From Bdellovibrio sp. KM01 (lineage in GTDB: Bacteria > Bdellovibrionota > Bdellovibrionia > Bdellovibrionales > Bdellovibrionaceae): a DNA stretch of 64,000 nt. The stretch covers positions 3,100,001 through 3,164,000 of the forward strand of contig NZ_CP058348.1 in the NCBI RefSeq assembly GCF_013752535.1, given 5' to 3'. The position numbers and the translations under genes are program-made. Shown here in pieces: positions 31,787-41,210 of the stretch (its first letter is position 1; each line of letters starts with the position of its first letter). Under the pieces are notes generated by a model. That model searched no databases, had not been told where the DNA came from, and worked only from the letters and a program-made list of their open reading frames with translations.

Positions 31787-32685
31787 AATCCCCCCAAAAC
31801 TTCGAGCAAAATCGCCTGACGAACCAAAACACCATTACCGACTTGATCTAAAACGCGACATCGAGAATCTTTCTGCAAAACCTCGGCATCCATTTCCGTT
31901 CCTTGATTAATAGGACCGGGATGCATGATAAGAGCGTTTGCCGAAAGAGCTTTTAAATTCTCAACCGTAAAACCAAAGTCTTTACGGTAATCTTCCAATG
32001 AATACTTCACTTGATGACGTTCCAATTGCACACGCAAGGCCATTGCAACCGTCGCCCACTTCAAACCCTCTGACAGAGAATTGAATATTTTAATTCCTGC
32101 AGATTCAGGCAAGAAACTCACTGGCCCGCAAAAAGCGACTTCATAGTTCAGCTTTTTTGCAAGCTCAAGATGAGAGGCTGCAACACGGCTGTGACGGGCG
32201 TCACCGACGATCAAAACTTTCTGACCCTCGATTTTCCCCAGATGCTTGCGAATAGTGTAAGCATCCAGAAGGGCCTGAGTCGGATGGCCTTTTTTACCCC
32301 ACCCTGCATTGATGATTGGCACTTCCAATTTTACAGCGAGAGCTTTGAAATCCAACTCATCGCCGGAACGAATCACCACAAAAGCTGGTTTCATCGCCGC
32401 GACGTTTAGGACCGTGTCCTCAAGAGTTTCACCCTTTTCCAAACTGCTGCCGGATTTTCCGTCCAGCAACATGGGATGAACTCCCAATTGGGCACATGCC
32501 GTTTCGAAACTCATTCTGGTACGAGTACTGGCTTCAAAAAACAAAAGGGCTCCGGTTTTGCCGAAGCCCTTCGATGGTAAAAATGGATTCAATGCCAACT
32601 GATCTGCCGTTGAAAATAGACGACCGATTTTTTCTTTTTCAAGACTAACTAAATCAAGAATGGAGTGCTGAGTTCTAGATGACAT
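31783..32685 (-). CDS. pyrB: Aspartate carbamoyltransferase catalytic chain
   Basis: The 300-aa protein condenses carbamoyl phosphate with aspartate in pyrimidine synthesis. The carbamoyl-phosphate loop FFEASTRTRMSFE is near residue 50, with SSLEKGETLEDT after it. HPTQALLDAYTI and MHPGPINQGTEMD are the aspartate-site motifs. No regulatory chain (pyrI) is seen nearby. It is the first gene of pyrB-carA-unknown. The start codon lies in the middle of a perfect palindrome (32673-32691) and has no clear ribosome binding site. Confidence 0.95.
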   Translation of the reverse strand: MSSRTQHSILDLVSLEKEKIGRLFSTADQLALNPFLPSKGFGKTGALLFFEASTRTRMSFETACAQLGVHPMLLDGKSGSSLEKGETLEDTVLNVAAMKPAFVVIRSGDELDFKALAVKLEVPIINAGWGKKGHPTQALLDAYTIRKHLGKIEGQKVLIVGDARHSRVAASHLELAKKLNYEVAFCGPVSFLPESAGIKIFNSLSEGLKWATVAMALRVQLERHQVKYSLEDYRKDFGFTVENLKALSANALIMHPGPINQGTEMDAEVLQKDSRCRVLDQVGNGVLVRQAILLEVLGGL

Positions 32686-32691
32686 CTAGAA
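32673..32691. promoter_or_regulatory. Palindrome across the pyrB start codon
   Basis: TTCTAGATG-A-CATCTAGAA is a perfect 9+9 inverted repeat centred next to the pyrB ATG. It could be a protein-binding site or fold so that the start codon is masked. Confidence 0.45.
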
Positions 32692-32720
32692 GAACAGCCT
32701 AGAAGGCAGAGGGTTTTATG

Positions 32721-33398
32721 TCAATGAACGGTGGAAAAAACTCTGTTCCAACGCACTGTAGGATAGCGATCACCACCCCATTTTTCCTGCCAATCCAAAG
32801 AGAGCCAGATCAAAACGACTTTGCCCACAATCTGTGAGGTCGGAACGGAACCCCAATAGCGCGAGTCGTCACTCGCATCACGATTGTCTCCCAGAATAAA
32901 GGCTTCATCCGGAGGCACTATGATAGGTCCAAAATCCTTACCTTCCATCTGCTTTTGAAAGATCACTCTCCAAGATGAATCCTGATATTTCTCTTCGAAG
33001 ACTTCAAACAACCCCGGGTTCGGGTTGTCGACTGTGTTATCTACGGCCTTCACATATTCAAGGGGCTGATCATTTAAAATCACTCGGCCATCTTTGATTT
33101 CAATCTTATCGCCAGGCAAACCGATCACGCGCTTCACATAGGAAATGCCCGGCTGATTGCTGTATGTAAAGACGATCAAATCACCTCTCTCGGGAGGGGT
33201 GATGTCCCAAATTTTATCGGTGAATGGAAGGCGAATTCCGTAGGAAACGCGGGAAGAAAAAATAAAATCACCGGGTTTCAACGTCGGCTGCATGGAGCCC
33301 GTTGGCACTTTATAAGCCGTGACCAGATAGCTGCGCACAAATAGCGCAAAAAAAACCGCGATCACTAGAGTTGTTAAGTATTCTCGCCAACGAGTCAT
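32721..33398 (-). CDS. lepB: Signal peptidase I, paralogue 1
   Basis: The 225-aa inner-membrane serine peptidase removes Sec signal peptides. One membrane segment (residues ~8-26), catalytic Ser35 in TGSMQPTLKPGD and Lys89 in SYVKRVIGLPGDKIE, and the third box GDNRDASDDSRYWG are all intact. It is the smallest of three lepB genes in the window and is separated from the other two by a small exported gene. Confidence 0.94.
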   Translation of the reverse strand: MTRWREYLTTLVIAVFFALFVRSYLVTAYKVPTGSMQPTLKPGDFIFSSRVSYGIRLPFTDKIWDITPPERGDLIVFTYSNQPGISYVKRVIGLPGDKIEIKDGRVILNDQPLEYVKAVDNTVDNPNPGLFEVFEEKYQDSSWRVIFQKQMEGKDFGPIIVPPDEAFILGDNRDASDDSRYWGSVPTSQIVGKVVLIWLSLDWQEKWGGDRYPTVRWNRVFSTVH

Positions 33399-33456
33399 AA
33401 AAAAATCTTAACTAACTTTTGCGATCGCGGATAGCTTTTTTGGAAATGCGAAAAAA

Positions 33457-33894
33457 CTAGTAATCGTATCCTTCGTTGATTGGAGAAGGATTTGATTCTT
33501 TATTCTCCATATAGATCACGGCGCGAGTATTATTCAAAGATGGGTGAGTGATATGTACCAAGCATCCGCTGTTTTCGTTACCTGGAGTCCAGATAACTTT
33601 AGTCTCGTAAGCTTGAGTGAATGTTTTTGAAGAAGCGTCGAATGAACTTTCCAACAACAAAGTTTTGATCACTTTACATTGAAAGCCACCGGTTTGATCA
33701 GCAACGATTGCTGTAGGAACAACTGATTGACCAACACTTTGTACAACTACGCGCAAAGAAATAACGCCGTCTTGGTTCGAAGCAGAAACCGCTTCGATGT
33801 AGTTAGCTTTGTCATCAAGGTTTGTGTAGTTTGAGCTAGCTGCCAAGGCGCTTACAGAAGTCAAAAGAGCTGCAATAAAAGAAACCAATTTCAT
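33457..33894 (-). CDS. Small exported protein between signal peptidase genes
   Basis: The start ATG at 33892-33894 has ggag upstream and begins a signal peptide (MKLVSFIAALLTSVSALAASS). The 145-aa product has a mature beta-rich domain (VISLRVVVQSVGQS, TQAYETKVIWTPGNENSGC) with two cysteines (FQCKVIK, SGCLVHI). I do not recognise the family. It could be an abundant periplasmic protein; its place between lepB paralogues may be coincidental. Confidence 0.6.
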   Translation of the reverse strand: MKLVSFIAALLTSVSALAASSNYTNLDDKANYIEAVSASNQDGVISLRVVVQSVGQSVVPTAIVADQTGGFQCKVIKTLLLESSFDASSKTFTQAYETKVIWTPGNENSGCLVHITHPSLNNTRAVIYMENKESNPSPINEGYDY

Positions 33895-34029
33895 GATATC
33901 TCCAGGATTGATTTTGTTAATAGATTGCGGGTAGATACCACAAATCGCCCCGGGAAACACTGCGGCGCGTAACCAATGAAATTTACACCCACTGTTTTAT
34001 CAAATGTTAACAACCCTAAATGGCTTTAA

Positions 34030-34743
34030 TTACTTAAGAACTTGAAACAGACGCGACCAGCGCATCTGAGCTGGATCACACATGAAAGTCATGGTCGGCA
34101 AAGTACTTTCGCAGGAAAGCCAAATGGCCCAGGCGCGACCCACGATGTAGTCTTTTTTAACAAACCCCCACACTCGAGAATCGCTGGATTGATCGCGGTT
34201 ATCCCCCATGAAGAAATAATTGCCTTCAGGAACTTTGAAAACTTGCGGAGTCGCATCGTCGTCAAATTTGAAATCCATGAAACGAATGATATGCTTGGCA
34301 GGCTCCATGGTTTCAGTAAAGTAGGTAAAACCACTTTCATTTTGAGCAGATTCGAATTTTTCCAAAGGAAGCTCTTGTCCGTTGATAGCGATCTTACCCG
34401 CTCTAACAACGACTTCATCCCCCGGCAACCCTACCAGGCGCTTGATGTAATACACGTCTGGATTTTCAGGATATTTAAAGACGATGATCTGACCTCGTTG
34501 AGGTTGCGACCACTGAACCATCCATTTATCACTAAAGGGCAAATGCAGACCGTAAGCGAATTTTTTCACCAGGATATGATCATGCACTAACAAGTTGGGG
34601 ATCATACTTCCCGACGGAATTACGAAGGGCTCAAACAAGGCCCAACGAACACCCATCACCAGCACAATAGGAAAAAGGAACGTTAGAATCGCCTGATTCC
34701 ACGTTCCTTTTAAATTTTTCTCTGCTGGGTTTTCTTGATTCAT
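34030..34743 (-). CDS. lepB: Signal peptidase I, paralogue 2
   Basis: The 237-aa protein has one membrane segment (~18-34), Ser46 in PSGSMIPNLLVHD, Lys101 in YYIKRLVGLPGDEV and the box GDNRDQSSDSRVWG. It differs from paralogue 1 in the substrate-facing region. It begins 3 bases after the stop of paralogue 3, so the two are expressed together. Confidence 0.94.
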   Translation of the reverse strand: MNQENPAEKNLKGTWNQAILTFLFPIVLVMGVRWALFEPFVIPSGSMIPNLLVHDHILVKKFAYGLHLPFSDKWMVQWSQPQRGQIIVFKYPENPDVYYIKRLVGLPGDEVVVRAGKIAINGQELPLEKFESAQNESGFTYFTETMEPAKHIIRFMDFKFDDDATPQVFKVPEGNYFFMGDNRDQSSDSRVWGFVKKDYIVGRAWAIWLSCESTLPTMTFMCDPAQMRWSRLFQVLK

Positions 34744-34746
34744 TTA

Positions 34747-35547
34747 TTAATTAACTGGGTGGAAGAAGCGTGTCCAACGGATCGTCAATGGATTACAGAT
34801 CATTGGCAAAGCTGGAATAGTTTCCTCACAAGAAAGCCAAACAAACATCGCGCGGCCCAGGATGTTTTGCTTCGGCAAGAAGCTCCATACACGGCTATCC
34901 ATCGAGTTCATACGGTTATCACCCATGACAAATAAGTGATCAGCCGGAACTACAACAGGGCCGAATGTTTCGTAGAAATCACCTTTACGAAGAAGGATCG
35001 AATGGTCTTTTCCTTCGCCGCCCTCTTTACCCGGAGGCAAAGCTTCGGTGAATTCAACGTAATTAGACTTTGCGTCGTTCACATTGCCGTCACGAGTAAA
35101 GTCAGCATCACGCAACCAATTGAAATCGTCCTGATTCGCAGGAACTTTCTTTTCAACAGGTTTGTCGTTTACGTACAAAGTTCCATTTTCATAATAGATC
35201 TTGTCGCCCGGCTCGCCCACGATACGTTTAATGAAGAACGTGCTCATATCACGAGGATATTTAAAGACGATCACTTCACCACGCTTTGGTTCGTTGAATT
35301 TAACCATCCAGTTTTCACTGAAGGGAACTCGCAAACCGTAAGTCAGTTTGTTCACAAAAATATGGTCGTGAATCAACAAAGACGGAAGCATGGAACCCGA
35401 CGGAATAACGTAGGCTTCAACAAAACCCCAACGAATGAACAGGGCAATAAAAACAGCCAGGAATAGGGAACCCCAACCTTCTGTCCAAAAATGCTTCGTT
35501 CTCCAGTCCCATGGAGGTGGTTTTGTCTGCTGTTGATCTTTTGCCAT
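34747..35547 (-). CDS. lepB: Signal peptidase I, paralogue 3
   Basis: The largest of the three (266 aa). It has a Trp/Pro-rich N-terminus, a membrane segment (~26-42), Ser52 in PSGSMLPSLLIHD, Lys107 in FFIKRIVGEPGDK and the box GDNRMNSMDSRVWS. An insertion of ~40 residues between the catalytic boxes (near VNDKPVEKKVP and RDADFTRDGN) is longer than in the paralogues. It follows lepA by four bases, the usual lepA-lepB order of proteobacteria. Confidence 0.94.
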   Translation of the reverse strand: MAKDQQQTKPPPWDWRTKHFWTEGWGSLFLAVFIALFIRWGFVEAYVIPSGSMLPSLLIHDHIFVNKLTYGLRVPFSENWMVKFNEPKRGEVIVFKYPRDMSTFFIKRIVGEPGDKIYYENGTLYVNDKPVEKKVPANQDDFNWLRDADFTRDGNVNDAKSNYVEFTEALPPGKEGGEGKDHSILLRKGDFYETFGPVVVPADHLFVMGDNRMNSMDSRVWSFLPKQNILGRAMFVWLSCEETIPALPMICNPLTIRWTRFFHPVN

Positions 35548-35551
35548 GATG

Positions 35552-37360
35552 CTAGTCCTCTACTTTCAAGATCGCTAAGAAGGCTTCTTGAGGCACGTCG
35601 ACAGAACCGACTGCCTTCATACGCTTCTTACCCTCTTTTTGTTTCTCTAGGAGCTTACGTTTACGAGAGATGTCACCACCATAACATTTGGCAGTAACGT
35701 CTTTTCTGATCGCCCCTTGAGTTTCACGAGCAATAATTTTCGAACCAATAGCCGCTTGGATATTGATTTGGAACTGCTGACGAGGGATCAATTCTTTCAT
35801 CTTTTCTGTCAGCTTACGACCACGAGTCACTGCTTTTGATCTGTGAACGATCAATGACAACGCATCGATCGGTTCAGAGTTGATCAAAATATCCAACTTA
35901 ACCAGGTCCGATTCTTCAAAACCAATGAATTCATATTCCAAAGATGCATAACCTTTGGAGATAGATTTCAAACGGTCATAGAAATCCATAACCATTTCAT
36001 TCATTGGAAGTTTGTACTCGATGATCACTTTCTTTTCGTTCACATATTCCATTTTAAGCTGAGCGCCGCGCTTGTCTTCGCAAAGCTTCAAAATACCACC
36101 GATATATTCGGTTGGAGTATGCAACGTCACCTTTACGTAAGGTTCTTCAAACTTAGCAATCTTGGATTCATCAGGCATGCCCGATGGATTTTCCAACATC
36201 ATTACGGAACCATCAGTTTGCGTGATTTGGTAAACAACCGTAGGAGCTGTCGTGATCAAATCAAGATTGAACTCACGCTCCAAACGTTCTTGTACGATCT
36301 CCATATGTAGAAGACCCAAGAAACCGCAACGGTAACCGAAACCAAGGGCCGCCGACTTCTCAACTTCGTATGACAAAGAGGAGTCATTTAAGCACAGCTT
36401 GTCCAAGGCATCTTTCAAACTTTCATATTCAGAGGCAACAACCGGGAAGATACCTGCGAAAACCATCGGCTTGATTCTTTGGAAACCTGCCAACGGCTCT
36501 GCTGCCGGATGTTTTGCACCCGTCACCGTATCACCGACTTTTACGTCACGGATATCTTTGATACCACAGATGATAAAGCCCACTTCACCGGCCTCGAGAG
36601 TGTCTTGAGGAGCTGGGAATGGTTTGTATTTACCCATGCGCAAAACTTCATAGTCACGATCCGTGGCCATGAATTTGATTTTGTCGCCTTTCTTAATGAC
36701 TCCATCAACCATACGAACCAAGACAACTACGCCTTGGTAAGCATCAAACCAAGAGTCAAAGATCAACCCACGCGGAGTGAGTGAACGATCTGCTTTTGGT
36801 GGCGGAACTTTTTCAACGATTGCTTCAAGAATATCAGTGATACCGATTTTCTCTTTTGCCGAGGCGTGAATAATTCCTGTTGTATCCAAGCCCACTGTAT
36901 CTTCGATCTGTCTCGCGACACCTTCTGGGTCAGCAGATGGCAAATCGATTTTGTTCAATACGGGAATGATCTCAAGATTATTTTCCATCGCAAGATAAAC
37001 ATTCGCGAGAGTTTGAGCTTCCACACCTTGTGCAGCATCAACAACCAAGATCGCGCCTTCACAGGCAGCCAAAGAACGGGATACTTCGTAAGAGAAGTCC
37101 ACGTGCCCCGGTGTATCGATCAAATTGATCTGATAGTCGTTACCGTCTTTGGATTTGAAATCCAGGCAAACTGTTTGAGCTTTGATTGTGATCCCACGCT
37201 CACGCTCAAGTTCCATGTTGTCCAAAAACTGTTCTTTCTTTTCACGATCAGAAAGAGAGCCAGTTACGGAAAGAAGACCATCTGCCAAAGTTGATTTGCC
37301 GTGGTCGATATGAGCGATAATTGCGAAGTTACGTATAAACTTAGGATCCATTGGCGCCAT
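35552..37360 (-). CDS. lepA: Elongation factor 4 (LepA GTPase)
   Basis: The 602-aa ribosome-associated GTPase shows G1 [18 protein letters not shown]3 [13 protein letters not shown]4 NKIDLPSAD, and the LepA C-terminal domain with [20 protein letters not shown] at the end. Length is typical. The start is ATG at 37360 or at 37351. A hairpin terminator ends only 14 bases upstream of the first ATG, so lepA needs a promoter there or reads through from metK. Confidence 0.96.
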   Translation of the reverse strand: MAPMDPKFIRNFAIIAHIDHGKSTLADGLLSVTGSLSDREKKEQFLDNMELERERGITIKAQTVCLDFKSKDGNDYQINLIDTPGHVDFSYEVSRSLAACEGAILVVDAAQGVEAQTLANVYLAMENNLEIIPVLNKIDLPSADPEGVARQIEDTVGLDTTGIIHASAKEKIGITDILEAIVEKVPPPKADRSLTPRGLIFDSWFDAYQGVVVLVRMVDGVIKKGDKIKFMATDRDYEVLRMGKYKPFPAPQDTLEAGEVGFIICGIKDIRDVKVGDTVTGAKHPAAEPLAGFQRIKPMVFAGIFPVVASEYESLKDALDKLCLNDSSLSYEVEKSAALGFGYRCGFLGLLHMEIVQERLEREFNLDLITTAPTVVYQITQTDGSVMMLENPSGMPDESKIAKFEEPYVKVTLHTPTEYIGGILKLCEDKRGAQLKMEYVNEKKVIIEYKLPMNEMVMDFYDRLKSISKGYASLEYEFIGFEESDLVKLDILINSEPIDALSLIVHRSKAVTRGRKLTEKMKELIPRQQFQINIQAAIGSKIIARETQGAIRKDVTAKCYGGDISRKRKLLEKQKEGKKRMKAVGSVDVPQEAFLAILKVED

Positions 37361-37373
37361 TATTATAAAAGAA

Positions 37374-37402
37374 GCGCCGAGTTGCTAGAGACAACTCGGC
37401 GC
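37374..37402 (-). terminator. Terminator between metK and lepA
   Basis: An 11-bp perfect stem (GCGCCGAGTTG/CAACTCGGCGC) with a seven-base loop is followed on the minus strand by TTCTTTTATAAT, just before the lepA start. Confidence 0.8.
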
Positions 37403-37433
37403 AATGATTAATAAATTTCAAATCTTAGAAGGA

Positions 37434-38597
37434 CTAAGCCAGGCCTTTTACGGCTGCTTTGAGTTCTTCCACTTTGTTAAGTTTTTCCCACGTGAAGCCT
37501 TCTTCGTTACGACCGAAGTGGCCATACGCTGCTGTATTCGAATAGATTGGTCTCAAAAGGTCCAAATCCTTCGTAATACGTGCTGGGCGCAAGTCAAAGA
37601 CCTGGCGAACCGCTTTTTCAAGCACTTCAGAGCCCACTTTGCTTGTACCGAAATCATTCACAGTGATGGAAACTGGTTCAGCAACACCGATCGCATACGC
37701 CACTTGAAGCAAGCAACGATCTGCCAAGCCTGCACCCACGATGTTCTTCGCGATGTGACGAGCTGCGTAAGCCGCAGAACGATCCACCTTAGAAGGATCT
37801 TTACCAGAGAATGCACCACCGCCGTGTGCACCGTGACCACCGTAAGTGTCCACGATGATTTTACGACCCGTCAAACCAGCATCACCCATTGGACCACCTG
37901 TTACAAAACGGCCCGTTGGATTTATGAAGAATTTTGTTTTCGCGTCGATCCACTGAGCGGGGATTGATTTTTTGATCAACTCTTCAGTGATGAATTCTTT
38001 GATAGTTGCATTGGAAACAGAGTCCGCATGTTGAGTAGAGATCACAACCGCGTCGATACGTTTCGCGATACCATTTTCATATTGAACAGTTACTTGGGAT
38101 TTAGCATCCGGGCGCAACCAGTCCACTTTGTTAGCTTTACGGATCGTGGCCAAGTCTTTCACAAGTTTGTGAGACATAGCGATTGAAAGAGGCATCAATT
38201 CCGGAGTTTCATTCACTGCATAACCGAACATCAAACCTTGATCGCCGGCACCTTGATCGTCAGACAAAGTCTCTTTAACACCTACTGCGATGTCAGGAGA
38301 TTGTTGGCCAACTGCAACCGTCACTGCGCAAGTTTTGTAGTCAAAACCCTTATCAGAGTGGTCGTAACCAATACGTTTAACAACATCACGAGCGATTTCT
38401 GAAAAGTTAACTTTTGCAGAAGTCGTGATTTCACCAGCAACAACGATCAAACCTGTTGTTAGCAAAGTCTCACAGGCAACGCGACCCTTAGGGTCTTGAG
38501 CCAAGATAGCGTCCAGAACGCCATCTGAGATTTGATCGGCCATTTTATCCGGATGACCTTCAGAAACAGATTCACTCGTAAAAAGATAGTTTTTCAC
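37434..38597 (-). CDS. metK: S-adenosylmethionine synthase
   Basis: The 387-aa enzyme makes SAM from methionine and ATP. Motifs are [18 protein letters not shown] at the N-terminus, [18 protein letters not shown], and the [21 protein letters not shown]-loop-like signature near residue 260. Length is typical. The start codon is GTG (38595-38597) with aagga 9 bases upstream. It has its own promoter and an ~85-base leader. A SAM nucleosidase-like gene (mtn) lies 2 kb away in another unit. Confidence 0.96.
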   Translation of the reverse strand: MKNYLFTSESVSEGHPDKMADQISDGVLDAILAQDPKGRVACETLLTTGLIVVAGEITTSAKVNFSEIARDVVKRIGYDHSDKGFDYKTCAVTVAVGQQSPDIAVGVKETLSDDQGAGDQGLMFGYAVNETPELMPLSIAMSHKLVKDLATIRKANKVDWLRPDAKSQVTVQYENGIAKRIDAVVISTQHADSVSNATIKEFITEELIKKSIPAQWIDAKTKFFINPTGRFVTGGPMGDAGLTGRKIIVDTYGGHGAHGGGAFSGKDPSKVDRSAAYAARHIAKNIVGAGLADRCLLQVAYAIGVAEPVSITVNDFGTSKVGSEVLEKAVRQVFDLRPARITKDLDLLRPIYSNTAAYGHFGRNEEGFTWEKLNKVEELKAAVKGLA

Positions 38598-38680
38598 TTC
38601 TTATTTTCCTTATCGAGAGGATTGCCACACCCTAACCGGGGCAGAGTGCAACTAGGTTTGTTTGACAACATTTTAAGTCA
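38598..38680 (-). ncRNA. metK 5' leader with possible hairpin (not assigned to a riboswitch class)
   Basis: The leader contains TTGCACTCTGCCCC and GGGTGTGGCAA, which can pair through TTGC/GCAA and CCC/GGG, 30 bases before the start codon. I could not match it to a SAM riboswitch consensus from memory. Confidence 0.3.
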
Positions 38681-38687
38681 GATTCGC

Positions 38688-38716
38688 AACCTATCAAACT
38701 CGTATTTGGGGGTCAA
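38688..38716 (-). promoter_or_regulatory. Promoter of metK
   Basis: Minus-strand TTGACC (38711-38716) and TAGGTT (38688-38693) are separated by 17 bases. The -35 overlaps the stop codon of the kinase gene upstream. Confidence 0.5.
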
Positions 38717-40023
38717 CTGATTGCCGGAGCCTTCTTAAGGAAAAGGCTAATACGCGTCCCTTTGTTCTTAGGATCGATATGACTGCAGACGCTGTGAACT
38801 TGAAGACGCCCGTGTGCCTTATCGAGATAGTGCTTCATGAGTAAAAGTCCAAATCCTGTGCCCTTTTCACCCCATGTACCTAATGTGGACGCCAAGCCCC
38901 CAACACTCTCCCATTGCAGAATCCGTTCAGGCGGAATTCCCACCCCGTGATCACGAATGATAAGTTCAAACTCACTGCCATGGGAAACACCGCTGACTTC
39001 GATCTTGGCGCCTGGCGGACTAAACTTGATCGCGTTAGAAATGGCGTTATTCACGACCTGTGTTCTTAAACTGATTTCATCACCCAACACATGAACATTG
39101 CGAATCTCAGGATCCACTTCAAGGATCAGATTTTTTTCCCGCAAACGCTCGTCGAACAAGGCCCCCACCGAATCTAAAAGATTTCCAACTGAAACCGGAA
39201 GAATATTTAAAACCACACGGCCCGAATCCGCCGCATCAAAATAGCGCGCATTTTCCACGGTCTGACGAATATTCGCGATCACTTTTCTTGAGTGATTCAA
39301 CTCGGCTTCCAAATCCGGATACCGCTTGATCACGCGACTTTGGGTAAAGTCGACGGAAGCCAAAGGATTCAAAATATCGTGAGTGATCGCGCGAAACAAC
39401 TGACGAATCTGCATGTTTTTAGCCGAGATTTTATTGTGATAAAAATAACCGAGTTCAATGAAGAACAAAGTAAAACCACCAACCAAACCGATCAACCCCA
39501 GGCCCACCATGAACTGAGCGACAACTCGGCCGTCGGCCGTTAGCTGACTTGCTGGAACCAGACGACTCGTCTGCAAAAAGAACATCATCATGAAATCCAC
39601 GACACAAATAAAGATCCACGCCAGAGCATGGGTTTTATTGGTCAAAATGCCCACGATCATTGGCAACACCGCAAACCAAATCAAGGTCGGCGAATAAAAT
39701 CCACCCGTGTAAAAAGAGAAAGCAAATTGGAAGACCATTCCCGCCGTGACCATGGTGTAAACAGAAAAAACCATCGAACGTGTGGTCTTATAAAGGACAG
39801 GACACAATGCATGTATGGCGGAGCAGACAAAGCCGATGATAGCGAGGTCTTTGCTTGTAACCAGGAAGATAGCTAAGAAGCTATACATCCACATTAGCAT
39901 TCCCGTAAGAACCGTGATGATAACCAAAAGACGATACTTGTAAGATCTCGTCAGAGCATCATCCTCAACCACCGAGGAAAACAACCAGTTACCAATTAAA
40001 GGACTCACCTCAGGCATTTTCAT
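38713..40023 (-). CDS. Membrane-bound sensor histidine kinase
   Basis: The 436-aa protein has an N-terminal block of about six membrane segments (residues ~30-190) with no large periplasmic domain. A HisKA helix follows with the phospho-accepting His in RAITHDILNPLASV near residue 210. The HATPase domain carries the N box (NNAISNAIKFSPPG), G1 (RDHGVGIPPER) and G2 (KGTGFGLLLMKHYLDKAHG). A TTG at 40041 would lie inside the terminator stem of hpf, so ATG 40021-40023 is used. No response regulator is adjacent, so it is an orphan kinase with unknown signal. Confidence 0.85.
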   Translation of the reverse strand: MKMPEVSPLIGNWLFSSVVEDDALTRSYKYRLLVIITVLTGMLMWMYSFLAIFLVTSKDLAIIGFVCSAIHALCPVLYKTTRSMVFSVYTMVTAGMVFQFAFSFYTGGFYSPTLIWFAVLPMIVGILTNKTHALAWIFICVVDFMMMFFLQTSRLVPASQLTADGRVVAQFMVGLGLIGLVGGFTLFFIELGYFYHNKISAKNMQIRQLFRAITHDILNPLASVDFTQSRVIKRYPDLEAELNHSRKVIANIRQTVENARYFDAADSGRVVLNILPVSVGNLLDSVGALFDERLREKNLILEVDPEIRNVHVLGDEISLRTQVVNNAISNAIKFSPPGAKIEVSGVSHGSEFELIIRDHGVGIPPERILQWESVGGLASTLGTWGEKGTGFGLLLMKHYLDKAHGRLQVHSVCSHIDPKNKGTRISLFLKKAPAIS

Positions 40024-40035
40024 GAGGTCATTAAA

Positions 40036-40068
40036 CAACAAAAGGTGGTTTCAAACCACCTTTTGTTG
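40036..40068 (-). terminator. Terminator after hpf
   Basis: CAACAAAAGGTGGTTT and AAACCACCTTTTGTTG form a 16-bp stem with almost no loop, just before the kinase start. On the minus strand the second arm ends TTTTGTTGTTTAATG. Confidence 0.8.
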
Positions 40069-40093
40069 AAGTTATTCATGTAAAGAAAATGAC

Positions 40094-40444
40094 TTAAGCG
40101 GCTTTACGCACGCGCAGCATCTGATTCAGACGGCCTTCCTTGGAAAGCTCAGGTTTTTTATGGTCCTTGAACATCTTAGCGGTTTTCAGGAATTGCTTTT
40201 CAAGCTTTTCCACGCACGAGTCCACGGCGGCATATACGTCCACACTAAATGACGACGCTTTAAAATATTTTTCTCGGGTGTTTACCGAGATCTCCACACA
40301 GAATTCGTTCTTGGTTTTACTAAAATAAACGGCCCCGTACCCATCCCTAAGCAGAAACTGTCCGATTTCTTCCATACGCTGTTCCGTATACTCAACAAGT
40401 GAATCGGAGTGATCAAGATGCTTAAAGGTTGTGTTCAATTTCAT
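40094..40444 (-). CDS. hpf: Ribosome hibernation-promoting factor (short form)
   Basis: The 116-aa HPF/RaiA-family protein binds the 30S decoding region in resting cells. It shows the family pattern FKHLDHSDSLVEYTEQRMEE, then FCVEISVNTREKYFKA and VDVYAAVDSCVEKLEKQFLK, plus a short basic tail (LRVRKAA) without the long-form dimerisation domain. A strong site ggaggag precedes the ATG. It stands in the classical position downstream of rpoN but separated from it by apt and mtn. About 170 bases of leader lie upstream, with no identified promoter. Confidence 0.9.
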   Translation of the reverse strand: MKLNTTFKHLDHSDSLVEYTEQRMEEIGQFLLRDGYGAVYFSKTKNEFCVEISVNTREKYFKASSFSVDVYAAVDSCVEKLEKQFLKTAKMFKDHKKPELSKEGRLNQMLRVRKAA

Positions 40445-40616
40445 TATTCTCTCCTCCAGCCCCTTTCAAGGCCTTAGTTTCTGTGGGTCCCCAGCACTCG
40501 TGCTGCATTAAGCTTATCGGGTCGGCTGGACCAAAGATGAGCTCTATAATGAGAACCGGAGAGAATAATTTGCGGTTAATTTAAATTCTCATTTTGAGAA
40601 AACAAATTTTCACGGA

Positions 40617-41210
40617 TTAAGCTGGAGCATTGTCGTCAGAAGCGACCATTCTCTTATAAAAAAGCAATAATTTCTTCGCACCCGGGAGGAGATTGGCGGC
40701 CCAATCATTGTGCGCATTATGATCCGCCCCATCGGTGACGTATTTAAGCGAGATCAATTGCACGCCCATTTTGCGACAGACTTTAGCGATCGCATATCCT
40801 TCCATGTCCACAAGATCACAAGGAAGCTTGGGCGTGCCTGTTTCAAAGTTATCGCCCGTGCTGCAAACCCCATGAGGGAGCTCACTGAAATAAGGAATCA
40901 AATCAATAGAGCCCGGAATCGGATCAAAGGGAGTCTCCCCCACTTTGAAGCCCAACGGCGTGATATCCATATCTCTTTGAACGAACGAGGACACTTCAAT
41001 CAGTTCGTGAGTTTTAAATTTAGAACTCCCCGCCGTGCCCAGATTGATGATCACTTTACATTTGGTTTTGTGAATCACATCCATGGCCGTCAGAGCGGCA
41101 TTTACTTTACCTATACCGGTATAGTGAACGGAAATATTTTCGCTTTCGAAAACATTCTGAGATTCATGGGGAAGAGCCATCAATACTGCAACGTCTTTAA
41201 TATTGAACAA
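40617..41210 (-). CDS. Nucleosidase of the MTA/SAH (phosphorylase) family
   Basis: The 197-aa protein fits the 5'-methylthioadenosine/S-adenosylhomocysteine nucleosidase fold but is short (usual ~230 aa). Motifs: AVLMALPHESQNVF, YTGIGKVNAALTAMDVI, INLGTAGSS, DNFETG and the ribose/catalytic segment VDMEGYAIAKVCRKMG. The conserved Asp appears as VTDGADHNA. It overlaps apt by 14 bases, and both handle adenine: the nucleosidase would release adenine, and Apt would salvage it. Confidence 0.8.
   Translation of the reverse strand: MFNIKDVAVLMALPHESQNVFESENISVHYTGIGKVNAALTAMDVIHKTKCKVIINLGTAGSSKFKTHELIEVSSFVQRDMDITPLGFKVGETPFDPIPGSIDLIPYFSELPHGVCSTGDNFETGTPKLPCDLVDMEGYAIAKVCRKMGVQLISLKYVTDGADHNAHNDWAANLLPGAKKLLLFYKRMVASDDNAPA

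Noticed and set aside
38598-38680. A known SAM riboswitch (SAM-I, SAM-II or SAH class) before metK
   Set aside because: The leader is short and I could not align it to any consensus I know; kept only as an unclassified leader.
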